Positions 7,765 through 16,589 of a stretch of DNA of 64,000 nt are shown here, piece by piece (position 1 is the stretch's first letter; every line of letters starts with the position of its first letter). Origin of the DNA: JAHEIJ01 sp040235565 (lineage in GTDB: Bacteria > Pseudomonadota > Gammaproteobacteria > UBA6429 > Thiohalophilaceae); the NCBI GenBank assembly GCA_040235565.1, contig JBECLA010000135.1, positions 1 to 64,000 on the forward strand, in the 5' to 3' direction. The notes under the pieces were generated by a model. It had not been told where the DNA came from and searched no databases. It saw only the letters and a list, made by a program, of their open reading frames with translations. Position numbers and translations under genes: made by a program.

Positions 7765-8982
7765 ATGGAAAAGAATCTGCGCCACTATCTGGTAGTCACC
7801 GGTGGATACTGGGCCTTTACCATTACAGATGGCGCCATTCGCATGCTGGTGGTGCTCTATTTTCACCTGCTGGGTTATTCGCCGTTTGAAGTGGCAATGC
7901 TGTTTCTTTTCTATGAGTTTTTCGGCATTGTGACCAACCTGGTGGGTGGCTGGCTGGGCGCCCGCATTGGCCTGAATCGCACCATGCATATCGGCATGGC
8001 GCTGCAGGTCGTCGCGTTGATTATGCTCACCGTCCCCGATGCCTGGTTGTCGGTCCCTTATGTGATGGCCGCGCAGGCCCTGTCAGGTATCGCCAAGGAT
8101 CTGAACAAGATGTCCGCCAAAGCTTCGGTGAAAACCATCGTTGGTGAGGGGGGCGAGTCACAATTGTTCAGGTGGGTGGCGGTACTCACGGGAGCCAAGA
8201 ACGCGCTGAAGGGTGTCGGCTTTTTCATCGGTGCAGCGTTGCTGGAATGGACGGGGTTTCGGGCTGCCTTGCTATTACTGGCCGGCATGTTGCTTTGCGC
8301 TTTGATCCTCACCGTGATGTTACTGCCAACCGGTCTTGGCCAACTGAAGGCGAAGCCGAAGTTCACCCAGGTCTTTTCCACCATACCCGCAATCAACTGG
8401 TTGTCGGCGGCGCGGTTTTTTCTGTTCGGCTCTCGCGATGTCTGGTTCGTCGTTGGGTTGCCGGTTTTTCTCTATGAAATACTGGGCTGGTCATTCATGC
8501 AGGTGGGCGGCTTTCTGGCCCTGTGGGTGATCGGCTACGGGCTGGTACAGGCCTCGGCGCCGCGGCTGGTACGCCGCAGTCATCATGGCCACGGCCCGAC
8601 GGGAAAGACTGCCAGCTTGCTCGCCTATATTCTGGCGCTGCTGCCTGCCGCCATCGCTGTTGCCTTATTGCAGGGCTGGGCCGCTGAAATCGTGCTGGTG
8701 TCAGGGTTGATTGCCTTCGGTATTGTGTTTGCGCTGAATTCCGCGGTGCACTCCTACCTGATTCTGGCGTATTCCCATTACGACAAGGTGGCAATGAATG
8801 TGGGATTCTACTACATGGCCAATGCCGGTGGCCGCCTCACCGGTACTGTCTTGTCCGGTTGGCTCTATCAATACTACGGGCTGGATGGGTGTCTGTGGGC
8901 CGCGACGGTCTTTGTGCTGGCTGCCGCACTGCTATCGATGAAGTTGCCCAGACCCGGTTCCGGCGACCTGCAAACAGAATAG
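7765..8982 (+). CDS. arsJ: MFS permease resembling organoarsenical exporter ArsJ
   Basis: A protein of 405 residues with 11-12 membrane segments. Family-specific stretches include YWAFTITDGAIRMLVVLYFH, ALSGIAKDLNKMSAKASVK, LFRWVAVLTGAKNALKGVGFF and AARFFLFGSRDVWFVVGLPVFL; these are the conserved blocks of ArsJ rather than of general MFS drug pumps. ArsJ exports 1-arseno-3-phosphoglycerate made by a GAPDH, and its gene normally sits beside that GAPDH gene in an ars operon. No GAPDH, arsR or other ars gene is seen here, so this is an orphan copy; its substrate could differ. Family assignment from memory of conserved blocks. Confidence 0.7.
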   Translation: MEKNLRHYLVVTGGYWAFTITDGAIRMLVVLYFHLLGYSPFEVAMLFLFYEFFGIVTNLVGGWLGARIGLNRTMHIGMALQVVALIMLTVPDAWLSVPYVMAAQALSGIAKDLNKMSAKASVKTIVGEGGESQLFRWVAVLTGAKNALKGVGFFIGAALLEWTGFRAALLLLAGMLLCALILTVMLLPTGLGQLKAKPKFTQVFSTIPAINWLSAARFFLFGSRDVWFVVGLPVFLYEILGWSFMQVGGFLALWVIGYGLVQASAPRLVRRSHHGHGPTGKTASLLAYILALLPAAIAVALLQGWAAEIVLVSGLIAFGIVFALNSAVHSYLILAYSHYDKVAMNVGFYYMANAGGRLTGTVLSGWLYQYYGLDGCLWAATVFVLAAALLSMKLPRPGSGDLQTE

Positions 8983-9013
8983 TGGCTCATGGTTCCGGTA
9001 AGCGGGGAGAAAA

Positions 9014-9685
9014 ATGCTGACCTTCGATCATGTCATGGCTGTGTTGCTGGCACTACTATTGACAGGATGCACGGCCCCGGCCGAAGTATCGTTTCCACCG
9101 GCAGCGCATCAACCTGGCAGGACAGTCTATCTGGTCAGTCACGGCTGGCATGCCGGCATTGTGATCCGGCGTGCGGATATCGAAACGGCGGTCTGGCCAC
9201 AGCACAATGATTTTCCCGGGGTGCAATATCTGGAAGTCGGTTGGGGCGACAAGGATTATTACATGACGCCGGACCCGCATCCGGGAATTACCCTCAAGGC
9301 CGGTTTGTTCCCCACCGCGAGTGTGCTGCACATTGTTGGATTCAGCGGGGAAGTGACGCGCTATTTTCCTCGCAGTGAGGTGATTCGTCTCGATCTCTCC
9401 GAAGCGGGATTTCAACAGCTTTGTCGCTACATCGCCAACAGCTATAGCCGGGACGAAGCGGGTCACACTCAACCTCTTGGTCCGTCATTGTACGGTAGTG
9501 GCCGGTTTTACCTCTCGCGGGAAAGTTATCATGCTTTCAATACCTGCAATGTCTGGACGGCAAGAGCGTTGCGGGCAGCCGGTTGTCCTATCACACCGGC
9601 TTTCACGCTCACGGTGGAGACGCTCATGCATAACGCGGTGAAATGCGGCCGGGTCATTCAGCTTGAGACCGACGCCAGGGAGTAG
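9014..9685 (+). CDS. DUF2459 family lipoprotein
   Basis: A protein of 223 residues with a lipoprotein signal (lipobox LTGC, Cys19). The mature part has the DUF2459 pattern: VYLVSHGWHAGIVIRRADI, FPGVQYLEVGWGDKDYYM, and SYHAFNTCNVWTARALRAAG. The conserved His (HGWHAG) and Cys (NTCNVWT) suggest a cysteine-peptidase-like fold, though no activity is known for the family. GGGGAGA lies before the ATG. It begins a likely operon with signal peptidase I and an ATPase. Confidence 0.82.
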   Translation: MLTFDHVMAVLLALLLTGCTAPAEVSFPPAAHQPGRTVYLVSHGWHAGIVIRRADIETAVWPQHNDFPGVQYLEVGWGDKDYYMTPDPHPGITLKAGLFPTASVLHIVGFSGEVTRYFPRSEVIRLDLSEAGFQQLCRYIANSYSRDEAGHTQPLGPSLYGSGRFYLSRESYHAFNTCNVWTARALRAAGCPITPAFTLTVETLMHNAVKCGRVIQLETDARE

Positions 9686-9767
9686 CCTGATTTTTGGTAT
9701 AGTGGTTGTCATCTCCTGGCGGGATAGATATGCTTTCTTCCGATCACACGGATTGTTGGAGCATCAT

Positions 9768-10424
9768 ATGAAAGCTGATTTACCGGGTCTGTTGAAAGCG
9801 AATCGTGGTTTTCTCCTGTTTATCTTCCTGATGGTGATTTTTCGCAGTGGAATTGCCGACTGGAACGTTGTTCCCACCGGGTCGATGAAACCGACCATCC
9901 TGGAGGGGGACAGAATCTGGGTCAACAAGCTGGCTTATGATGTCAAACTGCCGCTGACCTCAATTTCACTTTTCCGTCATGCCGATCCACAACGCGGCGA
10001 TATCGTGGTATTTGATTCCAGCCAGGCCGGCAAGCGACTGGTAAAACGCGTGATGGCTGTGCCCGGTGATGTGGTTGAACTTCGTCACAACCTGCTGTTC
10101 CTGAATGGCAAACCCGCAGTCTATTCCTTACTGCGGCAATCCCCCCACAAGATTTATCTGTCCGAGCAGGTTGCCGGTGTGGAGCATGACATTGTGCTGC
10201 AACGGAATCACGCTAATCCGTTCAGCAGCTTTGGTCCGGTTCAGGTACCAGCCGATCATTACCTGGTACTGGGTGACAATCGGGACAACAGTGCGGATTC
10301 ACGCGTTTACGGTTTTGTCGCGCGTGATGAGGTGGTCGGGCGTTCCAACAGTGTCGTGCTATCGTTGAACTATGATAACTATTACCTGCCTCGTAGGGAT
10401 CGGATGTTTCAGCCACTAGATTAG
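9768..10424 (+). CDS. lepB: Signal peptidase I (short form)
   Basis: A protein of 218 residues. The ATG at 9768 was chosen because GGAG lies eight bases before it and because it puts the single membrane segment (residues 14-28) at the N-terminus; the reading frame is open further upstream. The Ser/Lys dyad is present: Ser39 in VVPTGSMKPT and Lys93 in RLVKRVMAVPGD. Box E GDNRDNSADSR is intact. The enzyme cleaves signal peptides on the periplasmic face. It is shorter than the LepB encoded beside lepA and rnc in enterobacteria and may be a second copy specialised for some substrates. Confidence 0.88.
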   Translation: MKADLPGLLKANRGFLLFIFLMVIFRSGIADWNVVPTGSMKPTILEGDRIWVNKLAYDVKLPLTSISLFRHADPQRGDIVVFDSSQAGKRLVKRVMAVPGDVVELRHNLLFLNGKPAVYSLLRQSPHKIYLSEQVAGVEHDIVLQRNHANPFSSFGPVQVPADHYLVLGDNRDNSADSRVYGFVARDEVVGRSNSVVLSLNYDNYYLPRRDRMFQPLD

Positions 10425-10429
10425 AAAAG

Positions 10430-11197
10430 ATGCATATCGACTGGAATCAAATCTATGCGGCAATCTGGCGTCAGTCGCAACAGACATTACGCCCTGTGAC
10501 AGCAATTGACCCTGTCACACTGAAGCTACTTGTTGGCATAGACCGTCAAATTGATGAATTGTGTCGCAATACGGAACGATTTATTGCCCGGCAACCGGCC
10601 AACAACGCCCTGTTATGGGGTGCGAGAGGAACGGGCAAGTCATCATTGGTAAAAGCCTTGCTGAACCAGTATAAATCCAACGGCTTGCGTCTGATCCAGG
10701 TTTACAAGGAAGACCTGCAACATTTGCCGGACATCGTGGATGAAATCCGCGAACTACCGCAACGATTTATCGTTTACTGTGATGATTTTTCATTTGAAAT
10801 CAATGAAACTTCTTATGTGGGGCTCAAAACCGTGCTGGAAGGATCGATAGAACAGCCGCCGGAAAATGTGTTGATCTATGCCACTTCGAATCGGCGCCAT
10901 TTGTTGCCGGAAACCATGCAGGATAACCTCGATTCAAAGGTGGTGGATGGTGAGTTGCATTATTCGGACGCGATTGAGGAAAAAATTTCATTGTCGGACC
11001 GATTCGGGCTCTGGTTGTCGTTCTATCAACCTGATCTGGAAGGATATCTCCAAATCGTCGACAGTTATTTTCCCGATTATACCGGTGACAGAGCAGCTCT
11101 GCACGAAGCGGCGAGAATGTTTTCGATGGCGCGCGCTTCAAAAAGCGGCAGGACCGCCAGGCAATTCTTTAATTTTTATGCAGAGAATGAAGAGTAA
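10430..11197 (+). CDS. DUF815-type AAA+ ATPase
   Basis: A protein of 255 residues. Walker A is GARGTGKSS (residues 64-72); Walker B is FIVYCDDFSFE; a sensor-like IYATSNRRHLLPE follows. The pattern LLWGARGTGKSSLVKAL with the strand YCDDFSFE matches the DUF815 family of bacterial AAA+ proteins, whose role is unknown. The gene begins 5 bases after signal peptidase I and is surely in the same operon. Confidence 0.85.
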   Translation: MHIDWNQIYAAIWRQSQQTLRPVTAIDPVTLKLLVGIDRQIDELCRNTERFIARQPANNALLWGARGTGKSSLVKALLNQYKSNGLRLIQVYKEDLQHLPDIVDEIRELPQRFIVYCDDFSFEINETSYVGLKTVLEGSIEQPPENVLIYATSNRRHLLPETMQDNLDSKVVDGELHYSDAIEEKISLSDRFGLWLSFYQPDLEGYLQIVDSYFPDYTGDRAALHEAARMFSMARASKSGRTARQFFNFYAENEE

Positions 11198-11241
11198 GCC
11201 TTACCCCGGAATTGCCGTTTTATAGAAATCTTTATCATGCA

Positions 11242-11287
11242 TAAAAAACAATGGGTCAGAGAAAACCGGAAAGATCTTCTCTGACCC
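11242..11287 (-). terminator. Rho-independent terminator of the HAMP gene
   Basis: An 11-bp perfect inverted repeat (11253-11263 with 11277-11287). Read on the minus strand it is followed by a T-rich tract (A-run at 11243-11249). It lies 30 bases beyond the stop codon of the minus-strand gene at 11317. It may also slow plus-strand transcripts from the ATPase operon. Confidence 0.75.
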
Positions 11288-11316
11288 GATTGATGAGTGA
11301 TGCTGTATCGCGGTGG

Positions 11317-12132
11317 TTATGCCTTGTTTAGCATCCGGTCGATCAATGCTTTCTGGGACATGCGCATCCGCTCCAACGTTTCGCTCAGGGTCTTGAATTC
11401 CTTGATGGTTGAAGGATTAATCTGCTGATTCAGATCACCTTTACTCATCAGGGTTGCCGCTTCAGTGAGTTCCTTCACCGGTTTGGCGATTGAACGCGGA
11501 ATCAACTGCAGCAGGGAGATTAGCAGCACAATCCCGGCTGCCGAGGTGGCGGAGATAATCATGTAGAGCATGTTGAAATCACCATCGATTTCTTTGGCGA
11601 AATTTTTCGCCTCGGCCAGCTTTTCCTTGCCCATTTTGTCCGTACCACCGAGATAGGTTCGAAACTCATTCTTGGCGTCGCGAATCGCTGCGTTGGCTGA
11701 AATGGGATCCCTTAATCCGCCACTCTTGACCTTTCTGTTAACAGCATTGAATCCATCACTGTAGGCTATGAGGGATTTTTTCCAGACTTCCATTTCATTC
11801 CGATCATACAGTGACCAGCTGCCGGAATTGTCATTGATCACAGCAGTCAGACGATTGTAAAGCGAGTCTTTGGCGGCACTCCATTCGTCGAAATATTTCT
11901 CGCGTTTACGCTCGGTATTGACGTAGATGAAATATTCTTTTTCATAACGCCGGAGTTTCTGGCCATCAATCGAAAGCTGGGAAACAAACTGGCTTTGCTG
12001 GAAGCTGGAGTCAATCGCCTGGTTGACCAGTTGGTTACTTTTGGAAGCATAGAAAAAGGTAATCCCGCCCTGAATCAGTAAAAAGATAATGATCAAGGCA
12101 AATCCTGAAGCAAGTTTTGAATGAATACTCAT
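11317..12132 (-). CDS. Membrane sensor with HAMP but no output domain
   Basis: A protein of 271 residues. The start at 12132 was chosen for its strong ribosome site (GGAGGGA); the frame is open 78 bases further upstream. Two membrane helices (about residues 7-29 and 188-212) flank a helical periplasmic part of about 155 residues. A HAMP domain follows (about 207-262, with PRSIAKPVKELTEAA), and the protein ends nine residues later. There is no methyl-accepting, kinase or GGDEF domain. The layout is that of a chemoreceptor or kinase cut down to its sensor and linker. No frameshift or continuing domain is visible downstream, and a terminator follows. Confidence 0.75.
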   Translation of the reverse strand: MSIHSKLASGFALIIIFLLIQGGITFFYASKSNQLVNQAIDSSFQQSQFVSQLSIDGQKLRRYEKEYFIYVNTERKREKYFDEWSAAKDSLYNRLTAVINDNSGSWSLYDRNEMEVWKKSLIAYSDGFNAVNRKVKSGGLRDPISANAAIRDAKNEFRTYLGGTDKMGKEKLAEAKNFAKEIDGDFNMLYMIISATSAAGIVLLISLLQLIPRSIAKPVKELTEAATLMSKGDLNQQINPSTIKEFKTLSETLERMRMSQKALIDRMLNKA

Positions 12133-12246
12133 AATGTCCCTCCACTGGGCATGTTGAAAATCTCCAAACCGTAATACTTTTTTTAAAATTGACAGCTTTC
12201 TATGACCCAACTGACAGGGGGATATCAGTCATTTGACCCGGTCCTT

Positions 12247-12471
12247 TTATGACGCGATTCTCCTGCGGCATTCCTGGGAAATCTCAACCACATTCACGCC
12301 TTCGGGCAGCTCCCGCGATAACCGCATCAGAAAGGCACTGTAGGTTTCTCTATCGATCACCGGGGAGGTGATTCCCAGTTCTCTGGCCACTTCATCCACG
12401 ATCACGATTGCCACCGGGCCGATTTTCTCCGCCAGAACCTCGACCGTTATGTCGCGCCAGTTAGAAACCAT
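12247..12471 (-). CDS. Small conserved-looking soluble protein
   Basis: A protein of 74 residues preceded by AGAGG at a suitable distance. The sequence (VEVLAEKIGPVAIVIVDEVARELG, then SAFLMRLSRELPEG) looks like a compact three- or four-helix domain; similar IGP...A helices occur at the ends of some bacterial signalling proteins. I do not recognise a named family with certainty. It is encoded just upstream of the HAMP-only sensor on the same strand, 114 bases away, and may be its partner. Confidence 0.5.
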   Translation of the reverse strand: MVSNWRDITVEVLAEKIGPVAIVIVDEVARELGITSPVIDRETYSAFLMRLSRELPEGVNVVEISQECRRRIAS

Positions 12472-12844
12472 TCGCCATCCTCTTGTATTGTAAATATCCT
12501 TATTACAAGTAGACGTATCGACGTCTGAAAATATTTCTTTAAATCAACTATTGACATACAGATTAATGACGTCTGGATTATGTGAACCCGTTAACATCAT
12601 TTGGGCAATGGTCTGGCGTGCCATTGCATAATGAAACTGTCTTGCATCATGTAAGCGGGGTTAACAAGCCGGGCGTGTTGGATTTGATGGCCGTTCGGGA
12701 TGGCAGCTTGATATGAAATCAGCGTCGGGATAGAAGCAAAGTGGTAGTAATCCCCTGCCGGCTACAACTATGATCGTCCTGTCTCCGTATTGTGCCCCGG
12801 CGCTGGCGGGCTTTTGCGGTATTTTAACGGGTATTTTGACCTGC
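12472..12844. other. Intergenic region with inverted repeats
   Basis: No gene is seen in these 373 bases. Close to the start of the 74-residue gene lie CTTGTA...TACAAG (12482-12509) and AGACGT-ATCG-ACGTCT (12511-12526), with another GACGTCT at about 12567. These could be operator sites or RNA hairpins. Nothing else is supported. Confidence 0.35.
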
Positions 12845-14032
12845 TTATTGCTGGACCGAATAACCGTCTGTCAGGGTACGCATAAACGCCACGATGTCAT
12901 CCACTTCCTGCTCGGTTAATTTCAGGTTTCCCAATTCCTCTTTATTGATATTTTCCGTGATCTCCGCGGCCGGCCAGCATCCCTGTTTGATCGCCTCGGC
13001 TTCCGGCGTCAGCGGGTCCGGACAGGCCGGTTTGCTGTCGCGGGTATTATAGAAGTCGACCACATTGCGCAGATCAGCGAAATACCCGTTGTGCATGTAC
13101 GGGGCGGTCAGTTCGATATTGCGCAGGGTTGGGACCTTGACCTTGCCCTTTTCCTGCTCAGCTCGACCGTCGGCCTTGACCTGCGGGTTGGCGGCCAGAC
13201 CGATATCCACGAACCTGGCCCCATCCGGGTTGAATTCTGCCGGCAGGGAATAGAACGGATTGTTGGGTGTGCGCGGCACACCCAGGTTGTCGTAGGTGAA
13301 ATCGGTAAACAGGGCGGGTGTACCTTGCTCTTCATCCGGCCACAATGGATGACAGGCCGCGCAGTTACCCTTGTCTTCCGCTTCGTAGAGTTTCAGGCCG
13401 CGTAGTTCCTGCCTGGTAAGTTTAGCCTTACCTGCGAGGTAGTAATCGAATTTGGAGGTAAAGGCATTGAACAGCTGCGTACTTTCAAATGCCGCGATGG
13501 CATCGGCAACATGATCAAAAGCCTGCTCAACATCGTTGAGGGAATCAGCTCCATAGACCTGTTTGAACAGGTCGGCATAATCAGCGCTGCGTACATCCTT
13601 GATCACCATCGCATTGTCCGGATTGGCCATTTCCACCTTATTGAGGAACGGTTGTTTGGCCTGTTCGGCCAGTGTCGCGGCACGGCCATCCCAGAATTGT
13701 CCTCCCACGTAGAGTTCTTCCTTCGGGTCATAGTGGAATTCAGGGCTGAAAGCCATGTAGGCCGCGGAAGGTGAGTTGCGATTCCCGAACCGATCGGGGA
13801 ACACCCCTTTGGATACGGGTAGAGACTTGTCCGGATCAGTAAAGCCGGTTTCCGGGGCATGGCAACTGGCACAGGACTGGCCGTCCGGGTGGGACAGGCG
13901 GGCATCAAAAAATAACGCTTTGCCGAGTTGTTGCCTGGGCGTCAAAACCGGCTCATTCGCCAGGGAAATCCGGGAAGCCGTGGTGGAGAGGATCGCCACG
14001 ATACTCAGGGCTGTGAGGGACCTAATTCGCAT
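12845..14032 (-). CDS. Fur-box-controlled di-heme cytochrome c peroxidase-like protein
   Basis: A protein of 395 residues. The start at 14032 was chosen for its signal peptide (ending SRISLA-NEP) and nearby AAGGCAGG; the frame is open 48 bases further upstream. Two heme c motifs are present, C54-ASC-H58 and C224-AAC-H228. Family blocks include GKALFFDARLSHPDGQSC, FGNRNSPSAAYMAF, GQFWDGRAATLAEQAKQPF and NIELTAPYMHNG. It is longer than classical CcpA and belongs to the wider CCP/MauG family, whose members include peroxidases and enzymes that modify peptides or proteins. A perfect Fur box lies 114 bases upstream of the start. Substrate unknown. Confidence 0.82.
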   Translation of the reverse strand: MRIRSLTALSIVAILSTTASRISLANEPVLTPRQQLGKALFFDARLSHPDGQSCASCHAPETGFTDPDKSLPVSKGVFPDRFGNRNSPSAAYMAFSPEFHYDPKEELYVGGQFWDGRAATLAEQAKQPFLNKVEMANPDNAMVIKDVRSADYADLFKQVYGADSLNDVEQAFDHVADAIAAFESTQLFNAFTSKFDYYLAGKAKLTRQELRGLKLYEAEDKGNCAACHPLWPDEEQGTPALFTDFTYDNLGVPRTPNNPFYSLPAEFNPDGARFVDIGLAANPQVKADGRAEQEKGKVKVPTLRNIELTAPYMHNGYFADLRNVVDFYNTRDSKPACPDPLTPEAEAIKQGCWPAAEITENINKEELGNLKLTEQEVDDIVAFMRTLTDGYSVQQ

Positions 14033-14145
14033 TTTGCCTGCCTTTGTTTCTTTCCGCATATGGCGAGGGGATGTTACCAATTTGCTGTGACCTTTGCTGT
14101 AGGGATGTTGATGCGTATGACGAAGATCAATAATTTCGTTCTAAA

Positions 14146-14160
14146 TGATAATCATTATCA
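14146..14160. promoter_or_regulatory. Fur box
   Basis: TGATAATCATTATCA is a perfect 7-1-7 inverted repeat, the core of the established Fur consensus. It lies between the di-heme peroxidase gene (minus strand, start 114 bases away) and corA (plus strand, start 181 bases away). The shorter distance favours control of the peroxidase, which would then be induced by iron shortage. Confidence 0.8.
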
Positions 14161-14340
14161 ATAATTTTGTAAACAGGGTTTATCAGCCCGTCATCAGGAC
14201 AGGTTGCTGATTTTTTGAATATTAGAATGCTCGTATTTTCAACAAGTTGCCAGGTTAACCCAGGTCGACAAACTGGTTTTAAAATTGTGTTTGCGTGACG
14301 GGAAACGTATGCTCACAGCCAGGAAACCGGGGATATCAGT

Positions 14341-15405
14341 ATGGTTGAGTCATTCAGCAGTGTGTCCAGGAAAGTGGGTTTACCACCCGGTTCACTGGTG
14401 CATATCGGGGAAATGCTCGAGTCGGAAGCCCGTATCACGATCATTGACTATAACAAGGACACGATTGAAGAACTGGCGGTTGAGTCTATTGAGCAGATCC
14501 TGCCGTACCGGGACCAGGATACGGTCACCTGGGTGAATATTGAGGGGCTGGGTAACATTGAACTGATTGGTGCGATCGGGGAGCACTTCAATATCCATCC
14601 CCTGGTCCTGGAAGATATTCTGAATACCCACCAACGACCCAAATTAGAAGAATATGATGATTATTTGTACTGTGTGCTGAAGGGCATCGCCCTGGCAGAA
14701 GGCCGGTTTGGAGTCGAGTATGAACAAATCAGTATCCTCATCCTCAATAATTTTGTCTTCACCTTCAAGGAAAAGCAGGATAAGTTATTTGAACCGGTCA
14801 AGCGACGCCTCAGGGCCAGTAAAGGGCATTTTCGAAGTCAAGGAGCGGATTATCTTTCTTATGTTGTTCTCGATACGATTGTTGATTCTTATTTTACGCT
14901 ACAGGATTCTCTCGATGAAATCGTCGATTTGATCGAGGAAGAATTGTTAACTGATCCTACTACAGAAACCCTGACAAATATTCAGACAGTTAAACGTGAA
15001 CTCATCTATGTCCGCAGATCAGTTTCACCCTTGAGGGAGTTGCTCAACGCGATATTGCGGAGTGAATCACCCTTGCTCCAGGAAAAAACCCTGATTTATT
15101 TTCGCGATATATCAGATCATGTATTACGTATCTCGGAAGCGATAGAATCGACTCGCGATATGGTGGCAGGTTTACTTGACATCTATATCACCGGCATCAG
15201 TAATAAAATGAATGAAATTATGAAAGTCCTGACGGTATTTGCTTCGATATTTATTCCGCTGACATTTATTACAGGTATCTACGGGATGAATTTTGAATAT
15301 ATGCCTGAGTTAAAATGGAAATGGGGTTATCCACTGTTATGGGTTACATTTCTCGCCATCCCTGTAATGCTATTGATTTATTTTAAAAAGAAAAGATGGT
15401 TGTGA
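14341..15405 (+). CDS. corA: Magnesium/cobalt transporter CorA
   Basis: A protein of 354 residues with the CorA layout: a cytoplasmic alpha/beta N-terminal domain (VTWVNIEGLGN, IHPLVLEDILNTHQRPKLEEYDDYLY), a long coiled helix, and two C-terminal membrane helices. The signature loop YGMNFEYMPEL follows the first helix; the protein ends in a basic cap (FKKKRWL). It forms a homopentamer carrying Mg2+ (also Co2+, Ni2+) into the cell. The AI-2E-family gene starts 12 bases after its stop, so they form an operon. No Mg-responsive leader was recognised upstream. Confidence 0.9.
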   Translation: MVESFSSVSRKVGLPPGSLVHIGEMLESEARITIIDYNKDTIEELAVESIEQILPYRDQDTVTWVNIEGLGNIELIGAIGEHFNIHPLVLEDILNTHQRPKLEEYDDYLYCVLKGIALAEGRFGVEYEQISILILNNFVFTFKEKQDKLFEPVKRRLRASKGHFRSQGADYLSYVVLDTIVDSYFTLQDSLDEIVDLIEEELLTDPTTETLTNIQTVKRELIYVRRSVSPLRELLNAILRSESPLLQEKTLIYFRDISDHVLRISEAIESTRDMVAGLLDIYITGISNKMNEIMKVLTVFASIFIPLTFITGIYGMNFEYMPELKWKWGYPLLWVTFLAIPVMLLIYFKKKRWL

Positions 15406-15417
15406 TGTAAGGCTATA

Positions 15418-16545
15418 TTGAAACGTAAGGATAAAAACGTGAATCAGGATACAGTGAACAAGTCAGTCCTCGTGATATTGCTGCTAGTGATATCGGCATT
15501 ATTTTTATCCATGATTCATCAATTTTTGATGTCAATTTTTCTGGCCGGTGTGTTTGCTGCGCTGACACGACCGGTCTTTCATTATTTTGAAAAACTGTCT
15601 GGCGGTCGTCGTCATCTGGCCTCGATAACGACGATAGTCCTGCTGTTTTTTATTGTTCTTATCCCATTACTCCTCTTGCTGGGCATTGTGGTCGGTCAGG
15701 CGATCGAAGTGGGGCAATCCGTGACACCCTGGGTAAAGCAGACCATGTCAGATCATGGCGCGATTAGCGAACACCTGAAATCATTGCCCTTTTACGAGAC
15801 GATTCAACCCTATCAGCAGACGATACTGCAGAAAGCCGGACAGGCGGTGGGCGCAATCAGCAAGTTCCTGGTGGATGGTTTATCGGCAGCCACCCTTGGC
15901 ACAGTGCATTTCGTTTTCATGGCATTCGTTATGCTCTACACGATGTTTTTCTTTTTCATAGACGGACACAAGCTGATTAATAAAATGCTGTATTACCTGC
16001 CCCTCCAGAGCAGCGATGAGAATCGCATGCTGGATAAATTCACTTCCGTGACTCGTGCCATGTTGAAGGGAACGTTCCTGATTGGGGTATTGCAAGGCGG
16101 CCTTGCAGGTTTGGCCTTTATGGTGGTGGGAATCGAAAATGCGGCATTCTGGGGTGCGATTATGGCGGTGTTATCGATCATTCCCAGTGTCGGTTCGGCC
16201 CTGGTTTGGGTGCCGGCAGTCATCATTCTTATTGCCAATGGCGAGGTAACGAGTGGGGTTGGATTGGCTATATTCTGTGGAGTCGTCGTCGGGGCGCTGG
16301 ATAATGTTTTGCGACCCATCCTGGTGGGTAAAGATACCCAGATGCATGAATTGATGATTTTTTTCAGCACGCTCGGCGGGATTGTCATGTTTGGTGTGGT
16401 AGGGCTGTTTATCGGTCCGGTTATTGCGTCACTATTTATAACCATCTGGGAGATCTACGGGGTTGCCTTCAAGGACATACTCCCTGAAGTAGAATCATCA
16501 CAAGAACAACAGGAGTCACAACAGGCGAGTGATGAAGGAAATTAA
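15418..16545 (+). CDS. AI-2E family transporter
   Basis: A protein of about 375 residues with eight predicted membrane segments in the AI-2E (TqsA/PerM) pattern, including the conserved IIPSVGSALVWVPAVIIL and the late LRPILVGKDTQMHELMIFFSTLGG. Family members are linked to autoinducer-2 export or, in other lineages, to Na+/H+ exchange; the substrate is not predictable. Start choice is open: TTG 15418 has TAAGG upstream, and GTG 15439 has AAGGA upstream with good spacing. The C-terminus ends in a Gln-rich tail. Confidence 0.85.
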   Translation: MKRKDKNVNQDTVNKSVLVILLLVISALFLSMIHQFLMSIFLAGVFAALTRPVFHYFEKLSGGRRHLASITTIVLLFFIVLIPLLLLLGIVVGQAIEVGQSVTPWVKQTMSDHGAISEHLKSLPFYETIQPYQQTILQKAGQAVGAISKFLVDGLSAATLGTVHFVFMAFVMLYTMFFFFIDGHKLINKMLYYLPLQSSDENRMLDKFTSVTRAMLKGTFLIGVLQGGLAGLAFMVVGIENAAFWGAIMAVLSIIPSVGSALVWVPAVIILIANGEVTSGVGLAIFCGVVVGALDNVLRPILVGKDTQMHELMIFFSTLGGIVMFGVVGLFIGPVIASLFITIWEIYGVAFKDILPEVESSQEQQESQQASDEGN

Positions 16546-16589
16546 AACAAACATGCAATTTTACCATCAATATCTGAGCGAGAAAAAAG

